This document shows positions 14,524-19,387 of a stretch of DNA of 19,387 bases, in pieces. A program made the position numbers and the translations under genes. Source of the DNA: JAFGJQ01 sp052034525 (GTDB taxonomy: Bacteria; Planctomycetota; Phycisphaerae; UBA1845); assembly GCA_052034525.1 (NCBI GenBank), contig JBPOIK010000109.1, positions 1-19,387 on the forward strand, in the 5' to 3' direction. The notes beneath the pieces are model-generated. The model searched no databases. It had not been told where the DNA came from and was given only the letters and a program-made list of their open reading frames with translations. The first letter of the stretch is position 1. Each line of letters opens with the position of its first letter.

Positions 14524-17289
14524 TCAGGGCCCCACCCCGCCGAGCCAGGGCGGCCAGACCGGGTCCGTGAGTTTCACACAGAGGGTTTTGGCGTGGAAGG
14601 TGTATCCGCGCTCGCCGTCGAAGCAGCGGTAGGAGCGGTCAAAGAGCTCGACAGCCTTCGTGCGACGCCCTTCCGCCAGCGCCATCACGGCCGCGTGAAA
14701 AAGAGCCTCGGCGCGCCGGGACGGACCACTGTCGCCGTGGATGCACGGCTCCGAGTCCAGAGCGGATTCCAGCGTGCGCCGGTTCTGAACCAGTTCGTAG
14801 AGAATCCGCCGCCACGTCCCGCCGTCGGGGCTGCCGTCCGTCGAATGGAACGGAACGCCCGCCGCGCGAGCGTCCAGAAGCGCTGCGGCTTCTTCGTTCG
14901 CCCCCAACAGACGCAGACACATCGAGGTCAGGATGAGACGCTGTGCGTCGCCAGGTTCCGCTTCGGCCATGCGACGGGCCGTGACCAGGGCACGCTCACG
15001 GTTGCCCAGCTCGGCATACACCAGAACGGGATAGACGCCGGCGTAGAACGGATCCTGCTTGTCGAAGTCGTCCGCCAGCCGCTCCAGGTCGGCCAGCGCC
15101 TCGTCCAACCGGGACCGCCAGTAATACACCCGCCACCGATAGTGGTATCCCTCCCAGATCGAGTCGTGCTTGTGGCGAGCGGAAGCGACCTGAATGGCTC
15201 GGGTACGGGCCTCGATCGCCTTGTCGAAATCGCCGAGACTCTCCCAGTATTCCGCCTCGGCGGTCACCGGCCGGTCGTCGCTCGCGTCCTTCTCCTGGCC
15301 CGCCTCGGCATAGAACCGGGCGTCCCGATAGTACCGTGCCACCGCCGACACATCGGGCGCCTCACGCGAATCTTCGATCTCGGCCGCCAGACGATACGTG
15401 ATGGACAGCAGGTAGTGCGGGTAGGCGTTGTACACGCCCATCACGATAAGCTGACGCAGATTGCCGGCGGCGTCCTCGAAATCGCGCAGTTGCCGCGTGC
15501 GATACATGAGTTGGTTCTGCGCGCGGGCCAGATGAATCATGGCCTGGGGGTAGATCTGGTTCTCGGCGGCGCGCAGGTCGATGGCCCTCTTGTAGTTCTC
15601 TCTGGCTTTCTCGGCATCCTTGAAATGAATGGCGTATCCATGGAAGAACCATTCGGTGGCCGTGCGAGGCGTTCCGATGCCGTCGATGCACTTTCGATAC
15701 GCCTCCGTCTCGTTGTTGAGCTGCAGCACAACGGCCTTCACACACTGCGCCTCGACATCCTGCGGCCGAATGTTCAGCACCTCGTTCAGGTCCGCCAGCG
15801 CCGCCGCACGCAGGGAAAGGTTCGACTGCGCCGCCCGGGCCATGGCACGGACCAGCCGCACACGGACCGGATCGGCGCCCCGGTCCGCGGCAAACGCAAT
15901 GTCCTGCTCCACCGACGCCGGCGGCTCGCGGAAGTTGATGTAGGCCACGGTTTCGTACGCATCGTTCAGGTGGCGCTCGGCCGACTCCACGCGGCGCTGC
16001 CGTTGCACCCACGTCAGGCCGATGGCCAGCACCACAACCACGATCAACGATGCAATGGTGCCCGCCATCCATTTGTGACGCCGCATCCACTTACCGGCCT
16101 TCACCAGGCGACTGGTCCGGCGGCTGCGGATCGGACGGTCCTCGGCAAAGCGAAGAAGGTCTGCCGCCATGTCGCCGGCGGATTGGTAACGACGCAGCCG
16201 GTTCTTCTCCATCGCCCGCAGACAGATGGTCTCTAAGTCCCTGGGAATGCTGCGGTTGAGGCGGCGCGGCACGCGCGGCTCGCTCGTGCAGACCTGGTCG
16301 ATGATCTGGTCGCGACTCTCGCCATGAAACGGCGGTTCGCCCGTGAGCACTTCGTACAGGGTGACGCCCAGCGAGTAAATGTCCGTCCGCCAGTCGACCC
16401 GGCCATGCCCGAGCCGGACCTGCTCGGGCGACATGTACAGAGGCGTTCCCATCACCTGGCCCGTGATGGTCAGGTGCGGCTCGCACAGCAGGTGGGCCAG
16501 CCCGAAGTCCGTCACGTGAAGCCGCCCGTCACGACCCAGCAGCAGATTCTGCGGCTTGATGTCCCGATGGATCACGTGGTTCTGATGGGCGTATTCCAGT
16601 GCGTCGGCCACCTCGGCCAGCAGACGGGCCAGCCGGCGATAGGCGTCCAAGCCGCCGCGCCCAAAGGCAAACGAACGGGAGTCGGCGCCGCCGGCAGACA
16701 CACCCCCCGCGGATGGCTGCGCCCGGAACGCTCCGCGCCGCAGGGCGGCGTCCAAGCTCTCCCCTTCGATCAACTCCATCGCGTAGTAGTAATAGCCGCC
16801 GTGCTCGCCCTGGGCGTGGATGGCCACGATGTTCGTGTGATGCAGGCGCGCGGCGGCCTGCGCCTCTTTGCGGAAACGGGCAATCGCCTGGCCTTCCGGA
16901 TCGGCAAACGCGGCCAGCACCTTCAGAGCCACTGTGCGGTCCAGCGAGATCTGCCGGGCGCGGTACACCACTCCCATCCCGCCGCGCCCGATCTGCCCGA
17001 GGATCTCAAAGTCGCCAAGCCGGACCCCCACTCGCAACGGCTCGGCCGCCACAGGCGCCGGAGCCATGTCCGGAAGAGGCCGGGAGCGGTCCGCACCGCC
17101 CAGGCCTATTGAGAAGGCCCCGGACCCAAACGCATCTTTCAAATCCGCGGCCAGATCGTCCCATTCCCCGGATTCCGAGGAGTCTCCGTCCAGGGACACC
17201 AGAAGGCGGCCACAACGGGGACACGCATAGGCCGTACAGGGCGCGTCGTCCGGCACGCGGGAATCGCACGTTGGGCAGGCCAGCTTCAT
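14524..17289 (-). CDS. Membrane Ser/Thr protein kinase with zinc ribbon and TPR-like tail
   Basis: The product is 921 residues. It opens with a CPTC...CPRC zinc ribbon (residues 5-26) and an acidic linker. A complete Hanks-type kinase domain spans about 94-370: G-loop GRGGMG (101-106), Lys123 (VALKVL), HRDIKPQN (241-248), DFG (261-263) and MSPEQ at 286-290. An insertion rich in Gly/Ser/Ala lies near 187-213. A single transmembrane helix (about 408-428) follows a basic RRTSRLVKAGKWMRRHKW stretch, putting the kinase in the cytoplasm. The roughly 490-residue remainder has TPR-like helical repeats and probably faces the periplasm as a sensor or interaction domain. The ATG at 17289 lies 34 bases after the sigma-factor stop, so the two are co-transcribed. 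Such ECF-kinase pairs are common in Planctomycetota. No strong Shine-Dalgarno is visible. Confidence 0.92.
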   Translation of the reverse strand: MKLACPTCDSRVPDDAPCTAYACPRCGRLLVSLDGDSSESGEWDDLAADLKDAFGSGAFSIGLGGADRSRPLPDMAPAPVAAEPLRVGVRLGDFEILGQIGRGGMGVVYRARQISLDRTVALKVLAAFADPEGQAIARFRKEAQAAARLHHTNIVAIHAQGEHGGYYYYAMELIEGESLDAALRRGAFRAQPSAGGVSAGGADSRSFAFGRGGLDAYRRLARLLAEVADALEYAHQNHVIHRDIKPQNLLLGRDGRLHVTDFGLAHLLCEPHLTITGQVMGTPLYMSPEQVRLGHGRVDWRTDIYSLGVTLYEVLTGEPPFHGESRDQIIDQVCTSEPRVPRRLNRSIPRDLETICLRAMEKNRLRRYQSAGDMAADLLRFAEDRPIRSRRTSRLVKAGKWMRRHKWMAGTIASLIVVVVLAIGLTWVQRQRRVESAERHLNDAYETVAYINFREPPASVEQDIAFAADRGADPVRVRLVRAMARAAQSNLSLRAAALADLNEVLNIRPQDVEAQCVKAVVLQLNNETEAYRKCIDGIGTPRTATEWFFHGYAIHFKDAEKARENYKRAIDLRAAENQIYPQAMIHLARAQNQLMYRTRQLRDFEDAAGNLRQLIVMGVYNAYPHYLLSITYRLAAEIEDSREAPDVSAVARYYRDARFYAEAGQEKDASDDRPVTAEAEYWESLGDFDKAIEARTRAIQVASARHKHDSIWEGYHYRWRVYYWRSRLDEALADLERLADDFDKQDPFYAGVYPVLVYAELGNRERALVTARRMAEAEPGDAQRLILTSMCLRLLGANEEAAALLDARAAGVPFHSTDGSPDGGTWRRILYELVQNRRTLESALDSEPCIHGDSGPSRRAEALFHAAVMALAEGRRTKAVELFDRSYRCFDGERGYTFHAKTLCVKLTDPVWPPWLGGVGP

Positions 17290-17323
17290 CGTGAGAAACG
17301 CACGGGACAAGGAGGTCGGCAGC

Positions 17324-17920
17324 CTACAGATCACCCTCCGGGTCCATCTCGTCGAGACGCTCTTTCAATCGTCGGCATATCCGCGACTTGGCCTGGTATA
17401 CGGCCGCTCGGGTCATCTGAAGCTCTTGAGCCGTCGCGATCGCGGACTTGCCCTCCAGCACGTGAAGCTGAAACGCTTTCAAGGTGGAAGGTTCCACATC
17501 CCGGGCAATGGACCGAAGGGCCCAGCGGAGCCGGTGAAGCTGCCATTCACGCTCCCACCGTTCGTCGCTCTCCGCCTCCCGCTGTGCGGCGAGATAATCA
17601 AACGTCTGTGGATCCAGGGGTTCACCCTGCCGGGCCGCCTGGCCCGCCCGCCGCTTCATGGCGTGCAGAACCGCCACCCGAAGATAAGACCGGAAGCGGC
17701 CCTTGCTGGCGTCATAAACGAACCCGTCCATTGCCTTGAACAGGTACATCTCGACATCCTGCACAATGTCTTCCGCGTCCACCGCCGACGCCCCCCGGCC
17801 ACGCGCATACTTGTAGATCAACTCCCCATAGCGGGCGTGGAATTGATGCCAGCTCAGCGAATCGGCGCGATTCCGGAGCCGCAGGAACAGGGTTGCACGG
17901 GTGGAATCGGAGTCGGACAT
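17324..17920 (-). CDS. ECF-type RNA polymerase sigma factor
   Basis: The product is 198 residues, a two-domain sigma factor with no recognisable anti-sigma partner nearby. Region 2 covers about 22-92 (WHQFHARYGELIYKYARGRG, AEDIVQDVEMYLF, GRFRSYLRVAVLHAMKR). Region 4 covers about 140-192 and ends in a helix-turn-helix (IATAQELQMTRAAVYQAKSRICRRLKERL). The kinase gene just downstream suggests control by phosphorylation, as shown for some kinase-linked ECF groups; this is inferred for this pair. The ATG at 17920 has only a weak GGCGGA upstream; a GTG two codons earlier is an alternative. A likely promoter lies at 17959-17987. Confidence 0.92.
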   Translation of the reverse strand: MSDSDSTRATLFLRLRNRADSLSWHQFHARYGELIYKYARGRGASAVDAEDIVQDVEMYLFKAMDGFVYDASKGRFRSYLRVAVLHAMKRRAGQAARQGEPLDPQTFDYLAAQREAESDERWEREWQLHRLRWALRSIARDVEPSTLKAFQLHVLEGKSAIATAQELQMTRAAVYQAKSRICRRLKERLDEMDPEGDL

Positions 17921-17958
17921 GATCACATTGTCCGCCGAACGACACTGAAATGCAAGCC

Positions 17959-17987
17959 ATAACAACGCACTACTGAAATATTGTCAG
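17959..17987 (-). promoter_or_regulatory. Promoter for the sigma factor-kinase operon
   Basis: On the minus strand, CTGACA (17987-17982; five of six) is followed after a 17-base spacer by TGTTAT (17964-17959; four of six). Transcription would begin near 17952, about 32 bases before the ATG. Confidence 0.45.
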
Positions 17988-18030
17988 CCAGAACGCATTG
18001 GAGGTGCTTGAGTGTTACGCACCGAGCCAC

Positions 18031-18313
18031 CTTCACGCCGTGAAGTTCCGGGGCCCTGTCAGACCCTGGGGTTCGGACGTCTATGTCTCTATGAGGGAAT
18101 GGGGGGAAGCCGGGGCCGTGGGCCCCGGTTTGTGACATCAACGGGATCCGACACGGAGCGGTCCCCTCAAGTGTTCACGTCTCGGCGGAGGCGGACGGAA
18201 GCTTCGGGTAGATCGCTGGACGAATGGAGCACGAATCGGTTCAGCGCTGCACCGGCAGCGCCAGGAGGGGACTCTGTCTGCACAGAGTTTTTCTGACGCG
18301 GCCAACTGGCCGC
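18031..18313 (+). promoter_or_regulatory. Multi-hairpin leader of the GEVED-type gene
   Basis: Six inverted repeats follow one another on the plus strand: CTTCAC/GTGAAG (18031-18045); an 8-bp CCGGGGCC/GGCCCCGG extendable to 11 bp (18107-18131); GGGA/TCCC enclosing TCCG/CGGA (18143-18165); GCGCTGC/GCAGCGC (18244-18261); the terminator at 18271-18292; and GCGGCC/GGCCGC (18298-18313), which ends directly at the Shine-Dalgarno. No coding frame in 17921-18328 is convincing, and I found no clear plus-strand promoter. The order of stems, terminator and ribosome site resembles an attenuator or riboswitch, but I recognise no known aptamer. Confidence 0.45.
18271..18292 (+). terminator. Intrinsic terminator inside the leader
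   Basis: ACTCTGT and ACAGAGT form a perfect 7-bp stem with a CTGC loop, followed at once by a five-T tract (18288-18292). The T-tract exists only on the plus strand. No plus-strand gene lies upstream for it to end, so it probably acts in the leader of the gene starting at 18329. Confidence 0.6.
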
Positions 18314-18325
18314 AGGAGGTGATCA
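18314..18325 (+). promoter_or_regulatory. Exceptionally long Shine-Dalgarno
   Basis: AGGAGGTGATCA is complementary over 12 bases to the conserved 3' end of 16S rRNA. The AGGAGG core lies nine bases before the ATG at 18329. Confidence 0.75.
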
Positions 18326-18328
18326 ACC

Positions 18329-19387
18329 ATGCGAGCGAGAAGGGTGAATCTGGGATGGGTCTTGGGAGTCTGTGGCCTGATGCTGTGGTTTGGGAGTCTT
18401 CCCGCCCTCGGTATGCAGGCGGGCGAGTTTGGCGAAGGGGACTACGGCGACGCGCCGGAGGGGGCTCTGGCCTATCCGTTCAACGGAGTGATCGGACGGT
18501 ATCCCACCTGCATCAGCGTCGGGCCACCGGGTTCGTTCATCCGACACCTTGCCAGCGGGCCATACTTCGGGCCGATGGTGGATGGCGAAATGGATGGAAA
18601 TGCCGGCCTTTGCCCCATGTTCAATCCCAATCGCTACAACCAGGACGAGTGTTTCCAGGATGGAGACGCGGGTCTGCTGGTCCCACCAGGCTATACGATC
18701 CGGGGGCCAATGGGGCTGGAGCAGATCGTCCCATGCTCCCCGAACCTGGAAGGCTTCCTCGGACAGACCTGCCAGATGGCCACCTGGGGGGGAAACATCG
18801 ACATTCACGTGGTGAACAACTCGAACAGGCTGTGCTTCGTGAACGTCCTGATCGACTGGGACCAGGACGGTGCCTGGGGGGGGAACTCGCCGTGCCCGAT
18901 GAACCCAGCCCCTGAACACGTGCTCATCGATTTTCCGGTGCCGCCCGGCTTCGTCGGCCCGCTGTCCGCCCTGATGCCGCCGAGCTTCCTCATTGGGCCA
19001 AACTCCGGATACGTCTGGGCGCGGTTCACCATCGCGGAGCGAGCGGTCGGCACGGAGACCGAGTGGGACGGCTCCGGAGTCTTCGAATATGGCGAAACCG
19101 AAGACTACCTGTTGCGGATCGAGCAGGAGCAGGAGCCGGAGCCGGAGTTTGACTACGGCGACGCGCCGGAGGAAGCGCTGGCCTACTCCACCGGCGTCCT
19201 TGGCCGGTTCCCGACATGCATCAACGTCGGCCCGCCCGGAAGCTTCATCCAACACGCTTTCGGCCACGCCCGCTTCGGCCAGGGCTGGGATCCGGAGTTT
19301 GACGGCAACGGCGGCCTGTGCCCCATGTTCGCTCCCTACGACAGCGATGAATGCTTCCAGGACGGGGACGCCGGACTGCTCTTCCCC
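18329..19387 (+). CDS. Secreted repeat protein with DYGDAPE/GEVED-type modules (3' truncated)
   Basis: An open frame of 353 codons continues past the window. The N-terminus MRARRVNLGW, a hydrophobic core and PALG (about residue 28) form a signal peptide. One module begins with DYGDAPE at 38. It continues through CPMF, ECFQDGDAGLL, a possible calcium-binding DWDQDG (176-181) and a GEVED-like YGETEDY (254-260). After an acidic EQEQEPEPE linker a second copy begins with DYGDAPE at 275, giving a period of 237 residues. The copies share FPTCI/YPTCI, VGPPGSFI, GLCPMF and DECFQDGDAGLL, and the matching cysteines suggest disulphides. Such modules occur in large secreted surface proteins; the function is unknown. 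The start is fixed by the 12-base Shine-Dalgarno. Confidence 0.88.
   Translation, partial: MRARRVNLGWVLGVCGLMLWFGSLPALGMQAGEFGEGDYGDAPEGALAYPFNGVIGRYPTCISVGPPGSFIRHLASGPYFGPMVDGEMDGNAGLCPMFNPNRYNQDECFQDGDAGLLVPPGYTIRGPMGLEQIVPCSPNLEGFLGQTCQMATWGGNIDIHVVNNSNRLCFVNVLIDWDQDGAWGGNSPCPMNPAPEHVLIDFPVPPGFVGPLSALMPPSFLIGPNSGYVWARFTIAERAVGTETEWDGSGVFEYGETEDYLLRIEQEQEPEPEFDYGDAPEEALAYSTGVLGRFPTCINVGPPGSFIQHAFGHARFGQGWDPEFDGNGGLCPMFAPYDSDECFQDGDAGLLFP

Noticed and set aside
14434..16236. 600-codon plus-strand open frame
   Set aside because: Antisense shadow of the kinase gene; no recognisable protein content.
17289..17334. GTG start for the kinase overlapping the sigma-factor stop
   Set aside because: The GGAGG there touches the GTG with no spacing, and the added residues precede the zinc-ribbon start MKLACPTC at the ATG 17289.
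18012..18296. 94-codon plus-strand open frame in the leader
   Set aside because: Non-ATG start, no ribosome-binding site, and it coincides with a series of hairpins and a terminator; more likely RNA structure than protein.
18323..19267. 314-codon minus-strand open frame
   Set aside because: Antisense to the secreted GEVED-type gene, which has a signal peptide, internal repeats and a perfect Shine-Dalgarno.

Overview
This is a GC-rich bacterial chromosomal segment. Three things point to the Planctomycetota or a close relative: an ECF-type sigma factor paired with a large membrane Ser/Thr kinase carrying a TPR-like tail, a secreted protein built of 'DYGDAPE' (GEVED-type) modules, and a split glycine dehydrogenase subunit. 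This placement is inferred from gene content. No rRNA or other phylogenetic marker was used. No tRNA, rRNA, CRISPR array, insertion sequence or prophage gene was recognised.

Layout, left to right. (a) 1-90: the first 11 codons of a minus-strand gene leaving the window, with a strong Shine-Dalgarno (SD) buried in a hairpin. (b) 338-2268 (minus): glyA (serine hydroxymethyltransferase) followed by a lipoprotein of unknown function. (c) 2532-6365 (minus): a very long GH38 alpha-mannosidase with its own likely promoter and a hairpin in its leader. (d) 6495-10608 (minus): a tight four-gene operon of a YhaM-like OB-fold/HD 3'-5' exoribonuclease, gcvPA (glycine decarboxylase P-protein subunit 1, broken by a frameshift), a secreted alpha/beta hydrolase and a glyoxalase-II-like metallo-hydrolase. 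(e) 10712-12049: a MerR regulator with a cysteine-rich tail (minus), divergent from a stand-alone QueC-like PP-loop protein (plus). (f) 12050-12640: about 590 bases without a gene, rich in inverted repeats and containing the argS terminator. (g) 12641-17920 (minus): argS, the Ser/Thr kinase and the ECF sigma factor. (h) 17921-18328: a long intergenic region with a series of perfect hairpins, one a textbook intrinsic terminator, just before a 12-base SD. (i) 18329-19387 (plus): the start of the secreted repeat protein, which runs off the right edge.

Functional themes. GlyA and GcvPA both act in one-carbon/glycine metabolism and lie on the same strand, but not in one operon. gcvPB, gcvT and gcvH are absent from the window. 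The sigma factor and kinase form a signalling pair. The mannosidase, hydrolase, lipoprotein and GEVED protein suggest polysaccharide or ester use and an elaborate cell surface. I found no convincing new multi-gene system. The best leads are regulatory: the SD-sequestering hairpin at the left edge and the multi-hairpin attenuator-like leader at the right. Next come the divergent QueC-like/MerR pair and the gcvPA frameshift.
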